From the NCBI RefSeq assembly GCF_000222685.1, contig NZ_AFWJ01000124.1, forward strand, positions 1 to 61,754: a stretch of DNA of 61,754 nt. The letters run 5' to 3'. The notes below the pieces were generated by a model. The model did not search any database and was not told the origin of the DNA. It saw nothing but the letters and a program-made list of their open reading frames with translations. Source of the stretch: Vibrio nigripulchritudo ATCC 27043 (lineage in GTDB: Bacteria > Pseudomonadota > Gammaproteobacteria > Enterobacterales > Vibrionaceae). Below, in pieces: positions 34,864 to 46,409 of the stretch (position 1 is its first letter; every line of letters starts with the position of its first letter). The translations under genes and the position numbers were made by a program.

Positions 34864-35627
34864 GACTTGTTTTCCTTTCTTCCAACAGGTTGAGCCAATG
34901 TGCCCACGACGGTGGTGTTAGGCGCGACCGATTTGACGACCACGGCACCACCTGCCACTTTGGCATTCTGACCAATTTCAATGTTCCCAAAAATAACGGC
35001 ACCCGAACCAATAAATGCCCCTTTACGGACTTTCGGGTGGCGGTCGCCCTCACCTTTCCCAGTACCACCTAAAGTGACACTCTGGAACAGGGTTACGTCA
35101 TCTTCCACCACGGCAGTTTCACCAACGACAATCCCGACAGCGTGATCGAGAAAGATACCCTGACCGATTTTGGCAGCGGGGTGAATATCGACGCCAAATA
35201 CCGCGACTACTTTCCCTTGAATGTAGTTTGCCATAGGTTGCATACCATTCTGCCAACAAAAGTGCGCAAAACGATAGCTCTGTAACGCTTGGTAGCCCCC
35301 AAAATAGAGCAGTGGTGTGGAATGGTCTTTAATACTGGCGTTACTTTCTAACTGACACAGCAAATCCTTGGTGAGCGCCTGAGCAATATTTTCGGATTGC
35401 TGCACCAGACCACAAAGAAAAGCGTGCCATTCGTGTTCATCGCCTTGGGTATCAACCAGTTTTTCTGCCAAAACCGAGCATAAAGCGTCGCTCAAACTGC
35501 CTCGGCTTAGAATGTGCTTTTGGTAGAAACTGGCAAGCAATGGCTGAGATTGCACAATGTCTCGCGCTTCTTGTTGAATGGTCACCCAAAGGTTATCGAC
35601 ATCAATATCGCGCTGGTAATCCGACAT
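34860..35627 (-). CDS. Serine O-acetyltransferase family protein (CysE-type)
   Basis: A 255-residue left-handed beta-helix acetyltransferase: N-terminal helical domain and hexapeptide repeats (VDIHPAAKIGQGIFLDHAVGIVVGETAVVEDDVTLFQSVTLGGTG) with the catalytic His and HPKVRKGAFIGSGA, typical of CysE. Start at 35627 follows AGGAGAG; the upstream in-frame ATG at 35660 lies inside the aldehyde dehydrogenase gene. A normal cell has cysE elsewhere, so this is probably a paralogue that acetylates a serine-like or hydroxylated intermediate of the pathway. Confidence 0.9.
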   Translation of the reverse strand: MSDYQRDIDVDNLWVTIQQEARDIVQSQPLLASFYQKHILSRGSLSDALCSVLAEKLVDTQGDEHEWHAFLCGLVQQSENIAQALTKDLLCQLESNASIKDHSTPLLYFGGYQALQSYRFAHFCWQNGMQPMANYIQGKVVAVFGVDIHPAAKIGQGIFLDHAVGIVVGETAVVEDDVTLFQSVTLGGTGKGEGDRHPKVRKGAFIGSGAVIFGNIEIGQNAKVAGGAVVVKSVAPNTTVVGTLAQPVGRKENKS

Positions 35628-35640
35628 ACCCTCTCCTTCT

Positions 35641-37179
35641 CTATTCGACCGAGTAGCCAAACGTCATGGCAGGATCTTGCGCGGTTTCTACCCAAACGCT
35701 CTTGGTTTGCATGTATTCCATAAGACCTGCATGCCCGCTGGAGCGACCGTAGCCGCTTTCCCCAAAGCCCCCAAATGGCGACATCACGTTGATCGCTTTG
35801 TAGCTATTGACCCAAAAAGTACCGGCATTCACTTGGGAGGCGATGCGGTGTGCTCGCCCAACGTCTTTGGTCCATACTGCACCCGCCAGTCCAAACTTGC
35901 TGTCATTCGCAATGGCGACCGCTTCTTCTTCGTCAGAAAACGGAATCACGGACACAACAGGACCGAATATCTCTTCCTGCGCCACCGACATTTGATTATT
36001 CACATTTGCCAGCACCGTGGGCGTATAGAAAAACCCTGACTCTCCTCCCTCGACGATGGCTTGTCTGCCACCAGCGGCGAGCGACGCACCGTCCGATATG
36101 CCTTGCTGAACCAGTGACTGGATATGGGAGAATTGAGGTGCATTATTGATGGGACCAACCATGGTGTCTTCCTGCCAGGGCAGCCCTTGCTGGATTTTTG
36201 TGGCAGCAGACGCCAGGCGCTCAGTCAGTTGATCGTATACCTTTTGTTGTACCAATAATCGCGCCCCAGATACGCAGCTTTGACCTGCCGCAGAGAAAAC
36301 CGCCGCTTGTGCTCCGATGACGGCTCGGTCGAGATCGGCATCGTCGAAAACGATATTGGCAGACTTTCCACCCAGTTCAAGGACGCAAGGAATGACCCGC
36401 TGGGCGGCGGCAGAAGCGATAAGGCTTCCGGTTTTAGGCGAGCCAACAAAGACGACTTTTTTCGTTACTTTGTGCGCAATAGCGGCAGCCCCTGTGGTTT
36501 GTCCGAGTCCGTTGATCACATTCACCAGCCCTTTGGGTACTCCAGCCGTTTCAATCAATTTGACCAACGCGGTGGTGCTCAGTGGTGTGAGTTCACTGGG
36601 TTTGATCAGTACGCCATTGCCTGCGCATATGGCAGGTGCGATTTGCCAACCGCCAGTGAATATGGGAGCGTTCCAAGGCGTAATTTGAGTCACCACTCCA
36701 TAAGGTTCGTGGCGAGTGTAATTCAGATGGCTGGTCGGGACAGGTATCACTTCTCCTGTGAGTTTGTCGCACCAACCGGCATAGTACTCGAACATCTCCG
36801 CCACTTTCGCGACTTCAATTCGGCAGTCCCGAACGGGCTTTCCAGCGGAAATGGATTCCAGCCACGCCAGATCATCCGCATGCTGGCGAATTGCTTCACC
36901 GCATTTCCACATTACCTGAGCACGGGCAAACGCAGTGAGGCTCCACCACGCTTTCTGAGCACGTTGCGCTGCATCCGCAGCGGCGTCCACAGGGCTTTCA
37001 CCGGCATCTTTATAGGTAAGAAAGCTCCCGCCAGTCGCGGGGTTCGTCAGCGAGATGTCATCACCCTGACCTTGCACCAACTCTCCGTTGATCCAACTGC
37101 CAAATGCATCGCTGCCCAATAAGGTTTTAAGCAACGCCTGAACCTGAACACGACCATGTTCCTGAATATCTACTTTCAT
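35641..37179 (-). CDS. NAD(P)-dependent aldehyde dehydrogenase (betaine aldehyde dehydrogenase-like)
   Basis: A 512-residue ALDH with catalytic Glu in VLELGGKSANIVF, catalytic Cys in AAGQSCVSGARL, and TPWNAPIF and GFGESGYGRS segments of the family. It oxidises an aldehyde to an acid; the substrate is not clear. Its start overlaps the upstream dehydrogenase stop by 4 bp, and the acetyltransferase follows after 13 bp. A 280-residue open frame on the opposite strand is only a shadow. Confidence 0.93.
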   Translation of the reverse strand: MKVDIQEHGRVQVQALLKTLLGSDAFGSWINGELVQGQGDDISLTNPATGGSFLTYKDAGESPVDAAADAAQRAQKAWWSLTAFARAQVMWKCGEAIRQHADDLAWLESISAGKPVRDCRIEVAKVAEMFEYYAGWCDKLTGEVIPVPTSHLNYTRHEPYGVVTQITPWNAPIFTGGWQIAPAICAGNGVLIKPSELTPLSTTALVKLIETAGVPKGLVNVINGLGQTTGAAAIAHKVTKKVVFVGSPKTGSLIASAAAQRVIPCVLELGGKSANIVFDDADLDRAVIGAQAAVFSAAGQSCVSGARLLVQQKVYDQLTERLASAATKIQQGLPWQEDTMVGPINNAPQFSHIQSLVQQGISDGASLAAGGRQAIVEGGESGFFYTPTVLANVNNQMSVAQEEIFGPVVSVIPFSDEEEAVAIANDSKFGLAGAVWTKDVGRAHRIASQVNAGTFWVNSYKAINVMSPFGGFGESGYGRSSGHAGLMEYMQTKSVWVETAQDPAMTFGYSVE

Positions 37180-38063
37180 GATTCAGACTCCTTTTTCACG
37201 TATTGGGTAATACGATTAAAATCTTCACTGCCTTCGACCGACTCTTCGCTCTGAGACCAGATTTGGGTAACGTTCTCTGAGATGGGTAGGGACAATCCGC
37301 ATTCGTCTAACAAAGCTTTGGCGAGCCCCAAATCTTTGCGCATCAGTTGCATGGTGAAACCAGAATCAAACTGCTCGTTCAATATCCAACGCGGAAAGTT
37401 CACTTCACTGATTGCACTTCGACCGGAACCCGCATTCAACCCCTCAATCAAAAGTGCAGGATCCAATCCGGCTTTTTCACCTAAAGTGATGGCTTCAGCA
37501 GTCGTCACCAGATGGGCGGCGCACAACAGGTTGTTTACTAGTTTCGCGACATGCCCGTTGCCCGACTCCCCTAAGTGCACCGCTTTTGCGCTTAACGCAT
37601 CCAAGAATGGTGTGGCGCGCATCAACGCTTCTTCGCTACCACCCACGAGAATCACCATAGTGCCAGCAGACGCACCTGCTGCTCCGCCACTCAAGGGGCA
37701 ATCCAGCATGGCGTGACCCAATCGGCTCAATTTGTCTGCTAACCTGCGGGTGACTTCTGGCTCGGAGGTTGTGGTGTCCATGATCAAAGTGTTTGGCTGA
37801 GCATGTTCAATAATGCCGCCTTCGCCTTCAATTACAGCCATCACGTGTTTCGCAGTAGGGAGGGAAAGAATAATGTTATTGACCGACTGGCAGAGCGATT
37901 CAATATCTTGCACCACCACAACCCCAAGAGTTCGAGCTGCTTGCTGTTGCTGCGCTGACGGGTCGAGACCAAATACTTCGAAACCTTCACGAGTCAGGGT
38001 TTCTGCCATGCCCAACCCCATGCTGCCAAGACCGATTAATCCAATACGTTTTTGAGTGTCCAC
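37176..38063 (-). CDS. 3-hydroxyisobutyrate dehydrogenase-family oxidoreductase
   Basis: A 295-residue beta-hydroxyacid dehydrogenase: NAD-binding GLGSMGLGMAETL, substrate motif DCPLSGGAAGASAGTM and catalytic Lys in GNGHVAKLVNN. Start codon is GTG after TGGAA. It heads a six-gene operon. Paired with an aldehyde dehydrogenase it suggests conversion of a hydroxy-acid or alcohol to an aldehyde or semialdehyde and on to an acid. Relatives act on hydroxyisobutyrate, tartronate semialdehyde or sulfolactaldehyde; none can be chosen here. Confidence 0.9.
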   Translation of the reverse strand: MDTQKRIGLIGLGSMGLGMAETLTREGFEVFGLDPSAQQQQAARTLGVVVVQDIESLCQSVNNIILSLPTAKHVMAVIEGEGGIIEHAQPNTLIMDTTTSEPEVTRRLADKLSRLGHAMLDCPLSGGAAGASAGTMVILVGGSEEALMRATPFLDALSAKAVHLGESGNGHVAKLVNNLLCAAHLVTTAEAITLGEKAGLDPALLIEGLNAGSGRSAISEVNFPRWILNEQFDSGFTMQLMRKDLGLAKALLDECGLSLPISENVTQIWSQSEESVEGSEDFNRITQYVKKESES

Positions 38064-38165
38064 TGTTACATTCCATTAACAACCATAGCTACATAGTAGG
38101 CGTTAATAAGAAATAGAAGAATGACAACATAGACACTTTATTGTTCTAATTTTGGCAACACTAAA

Positions 38166-38181
38166 TTGCACAACTCTGCAA
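38166..38181. promoter_or_regulatory. Candidate LysR operator upstream of the catabolic operon
   Basis: Dyad TTGCA-CAACTC-TGCAA, 103-118 bp upstream of the first operon gene. LysR-type sites are often interrupted dyads of this size. The stretch 38064-38274 otherwise contains no gene. Confidence 0.35.
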
Positions 38182-38274
38182 AGTGAGTTACGGGGGTAAA
38201 TGTGGGTGGACAAAATGCGGAAAGAAAAAGAGACGTCACTGGAACGCCCCTTTGATTGGTATTATGAAACGCTG

Positions 38275-39408
38275 TTACGCTTCAAACAAATAGAGGTAGT
38301 CGCCGTAGCCTTGGCTATCCATTTGCTCAACTGGAACAAATTTCATCGCGGCGGAGTTCATGCAGTAACGCAGACCTGTTGGTTGCGGTCCGTCTTTAAA
38401 CACATGACCTAGGTGAGAATCACCAAACTTGCTGCGAATCTCGGTTCTTGGGTAAACCAGTTTAAAGTCGGTTTTCTCTACCACATAGCTGGTGTTGATC
38501 GGCTTGGTAAAGCTTGGCCAGCCGGTGCCCGATTTGTATTTGTCGGTAGACGAAAACAGAGGCTCACCAGTAACGATATCAACATAAATACCCGCTTCTT
38601 TGTTATCCCAATACTTGTTGTTAAATGGGCGTTCTGTGCCGTCTTCTTGGGTTACGTAGTATTGAAGTTTGGTCAGCTTCCCTTTGATTTCCTCGTCCGA
38701 AGGCTTTTCGTATACCTTGGCAGTAGGCGCATTTTTCGCATTAATCAACTGGCGCAATGTTTTGGGGTTGGCTTTGCGATCATCACCAAACACTTCGTCT
38801 AAATACTGGTCGCGACCCGAAGCGAAACGGTAGTATTTGTATTTCAGGCTGCTCTTTTTGTAATAGTCTTGATGGTAGGCTTCCGCTGGATAAAACTTAT
38901 CAAACTCGATCAGTTCGGTTTTCAAAGGTTTTGGGAAGATCATCGCCTTGTCGATTTCCATCATAAATTGCTCGGCAATCTGTTTTTGCTCGATATTGTG
39001 ATAGAAAACTGCAGGCCGGTAGTGCACACCGCGATCAACGAATGATCCTTTGTTGTCTGTTGGGTCGATATGGCGGAAAAAGTGATCCAACACTTCTTCA
39101 TAGCTCACCACGTTCGTATCGAACTTAACGCTAATGACTTCGATGTGCCCCGTTCTTCCAGAAGCGACTTGTCGATAGGTTGGGTTTTCTTCTTTGCCAC
39201 CAGAATACCCAGACACTACATCCAGCACACCCGGCAGTTTTTCTAAATCGGATTCAGTACACCAGAAACAACCGCCCGCTAACGTTGTGACTTCCGTTTT
39301 ACCCGATGCGACTTTGGCTTCCATCGTATCTGCGGTTCCGGTTTGACTGAGTAAGATAAACAGCACTGGGACAGAGAATCCCACCAATAGTTTTGAGACT
39401 GTATTCAT
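38275..39408 (-). CDS. msrAB: Exported fused methionine sulfoxide reductase MsrA-MsrB
   Basis: A 377-residue two-domain repair enzyme. After a signal peptide or anchor ([28 protein letters not shown]), an MsrA domain has GCFWCTESD with the catalytic Cys (reduces methionine-S-sulfoxide). The MsrB domain ends with [21 protein letters not shown], catalytic Cys in RYCMNS (R-sulfoxide). The MsrB part lacks the two CxxC zinc pairs seen in the separate MsrB at 48760. Start at 39408 follows AAGGAAG; an upstream in-frame TTG is unlikely. It likely protects periplasmic proteins. Confidence 0.93.
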   Translation of the reverse strand: MNTVSKLLVGFSVPVLFILLSQTGTADTMEAKVASGKTEVTTLAGGCFWCTESDLEKLPGVLDVVSGYSGGKEENPTYRQVASGRTGHIEVISVKFDTNVVSYEEVLDHFFRHIDPTDNKGSFVDRGVHYRPAVFYHNIEQKQIAEQFMMEIDKAMIFPKPLKTELIEFDKFYPAEAYHQDYYKKSSLKYKYYRFASGRDQYLDEVFGDDRKANPKTLRQLINAKNAPTAKVYEKPSDEEIKGKLTKLQYYVTQEDGTERPFNNKYWDNKEAGIYVDIVTGEPLFSSTDKYKSGTGWPSFTKPINTSYVVEKTDFKLVYPRTEIRSKFGDSHLGHVFKDGPQPTGLRYCMNSAAMKFVPVEQMDSQGYGDYLYLFEA

Positions 39409-39521
39409 AACTTCCTTCAACGGCTTTTTTATCAATGGAGTTACTTAAAAAGACAGACCTATCGGGGAAAAAGTTACAACGGGAATGAAAAATTCTCTGT
39501 CCGCCAGGGGGCAGTGAACAC

Positions 39522-41501
39522 CTAAGACTTTTTCGACCCAGAGCTGCGTTTTCTCGTTGAACCTGGCTTCTTCGCCGAACTTTTACCTGTGCTGCGGCGC
39601 TTTTTGTAGGCTGGGCGTTCGACTTTAGGTAGGTGCCTGAGCGATTCAGGGACAGGACCAAACTTCACTTTCTCCATCAGGGTATTGATCTTGGTTTCAA
39701 GTGCTTGCATGAAAGGCTGATACGCCTGATTGCGTTCCGCCATGCCCTGCAACTGATGCTCCCAATGGGCGGTCATGTCTGGGTAAGTGGAGTCGTTGGG
39801 CAGCGCATGCACCAGTCCCCGACCCGCAGGCGAACTGAGAATGGATTTACCTTGTCGAGTCAGTAGCTTTCGTTTAAACAGGGTATCCAGTATTCCGGCG
39901 CGAGTCGCCTCCGTACCTAAGCCGTCAGTCTCGCGCAGAATCTTTTTCAATTCTTTATCTTCCACAAATCGGGCAATTCCCGTCATGGCTTGCAACAATG
40001 TTGCTTCGGTAAAATGCTTAGGTGGCTCGGTTTTTCTGTCTTTTATCTGCCCCTCTCGGCAGGTTAATACGGTTCCTTCTGGCAGCGGTGGCACCGTATC
40101 GACGCCATCGTCCTGTTCTGTCTTCTCTTTGCCCATCAGAACTTTCCAACCCGGCTCGACCAGTTGCTTTCCCGATGCTATGAAAGTGCCGCCTGCGATA
40201 TCAAAAATTAACTTAGCCTCGGCGTACACCGCTGGTGGGTAAAACTGCATCAGGTATTGTCTGGCGATCTGCTGATAGATTTTCATTTCATTGCCAGAAA
40301 GCGCATTGACCGAAGCTTTTTTTGGCGTTGGAATGATGGCGTGGTGAGCATCGACTTTGCTGTCGTTCCACGCTTTGGATTTACGAGAAAGATCCGCCCC
40401 CTGAACCGCTTGGGACAATTCACCGCAGTTGTTGGCAATGGCATCCGATACGGCTTTCGCCTGCCCAAAATGTTCCATGGGCAAATAGCGGCTGTCGGAT
40501 CGAGGGTAAGTGATCAGCTTGTGCTTTTCATAAAGCGACTGACAGACGTTAAGCACGTCTTGAGCACTCATACCAAATCGCTTGGCGGCATCAATTTGGA
40601 GTGCCGAAAGGGAATAAGGCAAAGAGGCAGCTTGCTTGGTCTGCTTCTGCTCTGATTTGGTAACAGTTGCTGGCTGACCCGCAATGCGCGAAGCTACGTT
40701 TTCCACCAGCTTTCGGTTCAGGACTCGCCCTTCTTCATCCTGCCAGGGTTTGCAGGCTTCGCTTGGTTTCCAACGAGCTCGGATGTCAAAGCTGCCATTC
40801 TGGTCTTGATAAGGGATAAGGGCATGAAGGGTGAAATAGTCTCGCGGGACAAAATTTTCGATTTCTTCGTCTCGGCGAACCACCAAACCCAGCACCGGGG
40901 TCTGTACACGCCCTACCGATAATACCCCCTGATAACCGGCTTTTTGACCAAGCAATGTGTACGCGCGTGACATGTTCATGCCATACAGCCAATCGGCACG
41001 GGAACGAGCCAGAGCTGAGACAGACAAAGGAATGAAATCTCGGTTACTACGAAGTTGCGAGAGCGCGCGCTTTACCGCAGGCAAGTTCAGGTCGCTGATC
41101 AGTAACCTTTCCATGTTCTCTTTTTTGCCTTTAGGGACTTTGCAGTAATCAATCACTTCATCCACCAGCAACTGACCTTCGCGATCAGGATCGCCTGCAT
41201 GAACGATGTGGCTGCTTTCTTTTAAGAGCTTTCGGATCACCGTGAGCTGTTTGCTTGAAGTCTTGCGAGGTCTGAGTTGCCATTGGTCTGGAACAATCGG
41301 CAGGTCATTCATGTTCCATTTTTTGTAACGCTCATCGTAGGCGTCGGGTTCCACTTGCTCCAGCAAATGACCAATGCACCAAGTCACGATGTCACCATTA
41401 CCACACCGAATACACCCGTTTTCATTCTTTTGAGGTTTTGGAAGTGCCGCAGCAATCGCGCGCCCTAAACTGGGTTTTTCGGCAATGATGAGTCGAGACA
41501 T
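39522..41501 (-). CDS. topB: DNA topoisomerase III
   Basis: A 659-residue type IA topoisomerase. Toprim motifs ([37 protein letters not shown]) and the active-site Tyr in [13 protein letters not shown] are present. The C-terminal tail is basic and Ser/Lys/Arg-rich (about 40 residues) instead of zinc fingers. TopB decatenates DNA and works with RecQ. It lies between msrAB and ydjA on the same strand but has its own upstream terminator at 41529. Confidence 0.97.
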   Translation of the reverse strand: MSRLIIAEKPSLGRAIAAALPKPQKNENGCIRCGNGDIVTWCIGHLLEQVEPDAYDERYKKWNMNDLPIVPDQWQLRPRKTSSKQLTVIRKLLKESSHIVHAGDPDREGQLLVDEVIDYCKVPKGKKENMERLLISDLNLPAVKRALSQLRSNRDFIPLSVSALARSRADWLYGMNMSRAYTLLGQKAGYQGVLSVGRVQTPVLGLVVRRDEEIENFVPRDYFTLHALIPYQDQNGSFDIRARWKPSEACKPWQDEEGRVLNRKLVENVASRIAGQPATVTKSEQKQTKQAASLPYSLSALQIDAAKRFGMSAQDVLNVCQSLYEKHKLITYPRSDSRYLPMEHFGQAKAVSDAIANNCGELSQAVQGADLSRKSKAWNDSKVDAHHAIIPTPKKASVNALSGNEMKIYQQIARQYLMQFYPPAVYAEAKLIFDIAGGTFIASGKQLVEPGWKVLMGKEKTEQDDGVDTVPPLPEGTVLTCREGQIKDRKTEPPKHFTEATLLQAMTGIARFVEDKELKKILRETDGLGTEATRAGILDTLFKRKLLTRQGKSILSSPAGRGLVHALPNDSTYPDMTAHWEHQLQGMAERNQAYQPFMQALETKINTLMEKVKFGPVPESLRHLPKVERPAYKKRRSTGKSSAKKPGSTRKRSSGSKKS

Positions 41502-41528
41502 AAATGGATGAAGTTCACTAGATAAAAC

Positions 41529-41560
41529 AAAGCCACATTATCTAATGTGGCTTTGAGAAT
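41529..41560 (-). terminator. ydjA terminator
   Basis: Stem AAAGCCACATTA / TAATGTGGCTTT with a 2-nt loop, followed on the minus strand by GTTTT. A second small hairpin AACTGTAT / ATACAGTT (41571-41590) touches the ydjA stop. Confidence 0.75.
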
Positions 41561-41589
41561 GCAAGGAAAGAAACTGTATTTTTATACAG

Positions 41590-42138
41590 TTATAAAAATT
41601 CCACGAACTGACTGAGATCACGCTCTGGCACTTTCATTGGCGTACAACCTGGGGTGCCCACATAAAGGAAACCGACGATCTCGTCTTTGCCTTCTAACCC
41701 AAAGGCTTCATGCACTTTCGGGTGGAACATCCAGCTACCTGAACGCCAGAATGCCTGAAAACCTTGCGCGACCGCTGCCATCTGCATAGCTTGAACTGCG
41801 CAGCCTGCAGAAAGGTATTGCTCCAGAGCAGGCACTTTTTCGTTTTCTGTGACCTTGGCGATCACCGTGATCACCATAGGAGCACGGAAAGGGGCATTTT
41901 TCAGTTTTTCGATGACAGCTTCTTCGCTATTTTCTGCTTCGGCCGCAGAAACCAGAATGTCAGCCAGTTTTGCCAAACCTTCACCTTGTGAAATCACAAA
42001 GCGCCAAGGCGTTAAGCCAGCATGGTCAGGCGCTCGAAGCCCGGCTTTAATGATGTTTTGAAGTGCTTCACCTTCTGGTGCAGGAGCAGAAAGCTTGGCA
42101 ATTGAGCGACGATTCAGTAAGAGGTCTAACGCTTCCAT
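41590..42138 (-). CDS. ydjA: Nitroreductase-family protein YdjA
   Basis: A 182-residue small FMN-dependent nitroreductase fold protein (MEALDLLLNRRSIAKLSAPAP at the start; APDHAGLTPWRFVI contact segment; GFLYVGTP near the end). It matches YdjA of E. coli in length. YdjA binds FMN weakly and its physiological substrate is not known. Its position between topB and fadH is as in related core genomes. Confidence 0.9.
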   Translation of the reverse strand: MEALDLLLNRRSIAKLSAPAPEGEALQNIIKAGLRAPDHAGLTPWRFVISQGEGLAKLADILVSAAEAENSEEAVIEKLKNAPFRAPMVITVIAKVTENEKVPALEQYLSAGCAVQAMQMAAVAQGFQAFWRSGSWMFHPKVHEAFGLEGKDEIVGFLYVGTPGCTPMKVPERDLSQFVEFL

Positions 42139-42185
42139 TTGAAGTCCTTATTCGTTTTTTCCAAATGTAGCACAATCCAGCAAAA

Positions 42186-42214
42186 ATTTAGCCCCTGCGA
42201 GTGAGGGGCTAATT
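42186..42214 (-). terminator. fadH terminator
   Basis: Stem TTAGCCCCT / AGGGGCTAA with a 7-nt loop, followed on the minus strand by ATTTTTG. Confidence 0.8.
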
Positions 42215-42232
42215 GGATTTGAATTTGAGAGC

Positions 42233-44245
<2,013 letters not shown>

Positions 44246-44406
44246 TCACTTTAGTTTTATTGTAATGGTCTGACCACTCTAGAACCCTTAAAACAAAAAA
44301 TCAAACACCTGTTTACATTTATTCAACAACGATCAATCTTCTGTGTTTTTCTGCCTCAAGATGACGTAGGATGGAGAAATTACATAAGTACTTGTATTGG
44401 AAAGAC

Positions 44407-46257
44407 ATGAAAAAGTTATTTCGAGTTATAGGTCTGATTTTTAAGTGGATATGGAAGGCAATTTCCTTCCTGCGTCTCGCGATTATCAACCTGTTCTTTT
44501 TGTTTTCCCTGGCGATCATCTACTTCGTCTATACCCAAGCAGATACAGAAGGTCCTGTTGTTCAGGAACGTTCAGCATTAGTGATGAATTTATCTGGTCC
44601 TATCGTTGAACAAAGCACCTACGTCGCACCAATGGATTCCTTTACGGGTTCGCTGTTGGGGAACGAATTACCAAAAGAAAACGTTTTGTTCGAAATCGTT
44701 GATGCCATTCGATATGCACAAAATGACGATCAGGTATCTGGATTGGTTTTGGCTCTTCGTGAAATGCCAGAAACGAATCTGACTAAGCTGCGATACATCG
44801 CTAAGGCGATCAACGAATTCAAAACCTCTGGCAAGCCTGTTTACGCGGTTGGCGATTTCTACAATCAGAGCCAGTATTACTTAGCCAGCTATGCAGATAA
44901 GATCTACATGGCACCTGATGGTGCAGTGCTACTCCAAGGTTATGGCGCTTACAACCTGTACTACAAAGACATGCTGGAGAAACTGGACGTTAACACGCAT
45001 GTTTTCCGCGTTGGCACCTACAAATCCGCCATTGAGCCATTCACTCGTAATGACATGTCCGATGAAGCAAAAGAGTCGGCTTCCCGTTGGCTTACTCAGC
45101 TTTGGGATGCCTTTGTTCATGATGTCGCCTTAAATCGTAAGATTGAAGCGGCAACACTGGCACCAAGTGAAGACGAAATGCTGAATCTGCTTCAGGAAGC
45201 GAAAGGTGATTTAGCCTTACTTTCCCATAAAGTAGGGTTGGTTGATGAACTAGCAACTCGCCAGCAAGTGCGTAAAGCGCTGGTCGAAGAGTTTGGCAGT
45301 AACGGTAATGATAGCTTCAACCATGTGGGTTACTACGAGTACCTAGCCACCATGAACCCATTGCCTAGCTTTGCTGCTGACGACGTCGCTATTGTGGTAG
45401 CCAGCGGCGCTATTATGGATGGTTATCAGCCTCGCGGAACTATTGGCGGCGATACGGTCGCATCACTACTTCGCGACGCCCGTATTGACGACAAAGTGAA
45501 ATCCGTCGTATTGCGCGTTGACAGCCCTGGCGGCAGCGCATTTGCATCTGAAGTGATTCGAAATGAGGTTCAGGCTCTGCGTGATGCAGGAAAACCAGTT
45601 GTGGTTTCCATGTCTAGCCTAGCTGCATCGGGTGGTTACTGGATTTCGATGAGCGCAGACAAGATTGTTGCTCAGCCGACGACGCTAACGGGTTCTATTG
45701 GTATCTTTAGCGTGATTACAACCTTTGAAAAAGGCTTGAATAATCTTGGTATCTACAATGATGGTATTGGTACTTCGCCATTCTCTGGTGTAGGCATTAC
45801 ACGTGGACTGACTCCTGCGGCTTCTGAAGCCATTCAGCTTGGTATAGAACACGGTTACCAGCGCTTCATCGGGCTGGTTGGTGAAAACCGTGAAATGAGT
45901 ATTGAAGATGTAGATAAAGTTGCTCAGGGTCGTGTCTGGACAGCAAAAGACGCCATGTCGTTTGGTTTGGTTGATCAGATGGGTGACTTTGACGACGCCG
46001 TTAAACTGGCTGCCGAACTCGCTGGTCTTGAGTCTTACAATATCTACTGGGTTGAAGAACAGCTGTCTTCAACTGAGCAGTTCATTCAGGAAATCATGAA
46101 GAACATCTCTGTAAAACTGGGCATTGATATGAACAGTATGGTTCCTGAGTCGCTGCGTCCGGTAGCAAAACAGCTATCACAGGACTTCAGCGTTATGCAA
46201 AGCTTCAATGACCCCAAAGGGCATTACGCATTCTGCTTAAACTGCCAAGTTCAATAG
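44407..46257 (+). CDS. sppA: Signal peptide peptidase SppA (protease IV)
   Basis: A 616-residue inner-membrane serine protease that degrades cleaved signal peptides. One N-terminal membrane helix (LAIINLFFLFSLAIIYFVY), two tandem ClpP-like domains, catalytic Lys in FRVGTYKSAIEPFTRNDMS of the first and catalytic Ser in SSLAASGGYWIS of the second. The ATG at 44407 follows GGAAAG and gives the usual length (E. coli 618); a further upstream in-frame start at 44371 is not needed. It ends at its own strong terminator. Confidence 0.96.
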   Translation: MKKLFRVIGLIFKWIWKAISFLRLAIINLFFLFSLAIIYFVYTQADTEGPVVQERSALVMNLSGPIVEQSTYVAPMDSFTGSLLGNELPKENVLFEIVDAIRYAQNDDQVSGLVLALREMPETNLTKLRYIAKAINEFKTSGKPVYAVGDFYNQSQYYLASYADKIYMAPDGAVLLQGYGAYNLYYKDMLEKLDVNTHVFRVGTYKSAIEPFTRNDMSDEAKESASRWLTQLWDAFVHDVALNRKIEAATLAPSEDEMLNLLQEAKGDLALLSHKVGLVDELATRQQVRKALVEEFGSNGNDSFNHVGYYEYLATMNPLPSFAADDVAIVVASGAIMDGYQPRGTIGGDTVASLLRDARIDDKVKSVVLRVDSPGGSAFASEVIRNEVQALRDAGKPVVVSMSSLAASGGYWISMSADKIVAQPTTLTGSIGIFSVITTFEKGLNNLGIYNDGIGTSPFSGVGITRGLTPAASEAIQLGIEHGYQRFIGLVGENREMSIEDVDKVAQGRVWTAKDAMSFGLVDQMGDFDDAVKLAAELAGLESYNIYWVEEQLSSTEQFIQEIMKNISVKLGIDMNSMVPESLRPVAKQLSQDFSVMQSFNDPKGHYAFCLNCQVQ

Positions 46258-46270
46258 GCATCTCTTCAAT

Positions 46271-46302
46271 CAAAAAATAGACGCTTCGGCGTCTATTTTT
46301 TT
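46271..46302 (+). terminator. sppA terminator
   Basis: AAATAGACGC-TTCG-GCGTCTATTTTTTT: a UUCG tetraloop hairpin with long T tract. Confidence 0.92.
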
Positions 46303-46409
46303 AGGTAAGAGCTACCCAACAATAAAAGAGAATCCTTCTGGGGTTTTGCCTAAAATCAGATATAATCCCCGCCAACACCATGACGTATAACAACTAGAAA
46401 CGTAGCCCT

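Noticed and set aside
36280-37122. A 280-codon open frame on the plus strand
   Set aside because: It lies wholly antisense to the aldehyde dehydrogenase gene, has no recognisable domain and no ribosome site; GC-rich codon shadows make such frames.
38200-38412. A 70-codon plus-strand frame near the catabolic operon promoter
   Set aside because: Two thirds of it is antisense to msrAB and there is no ribosome site.
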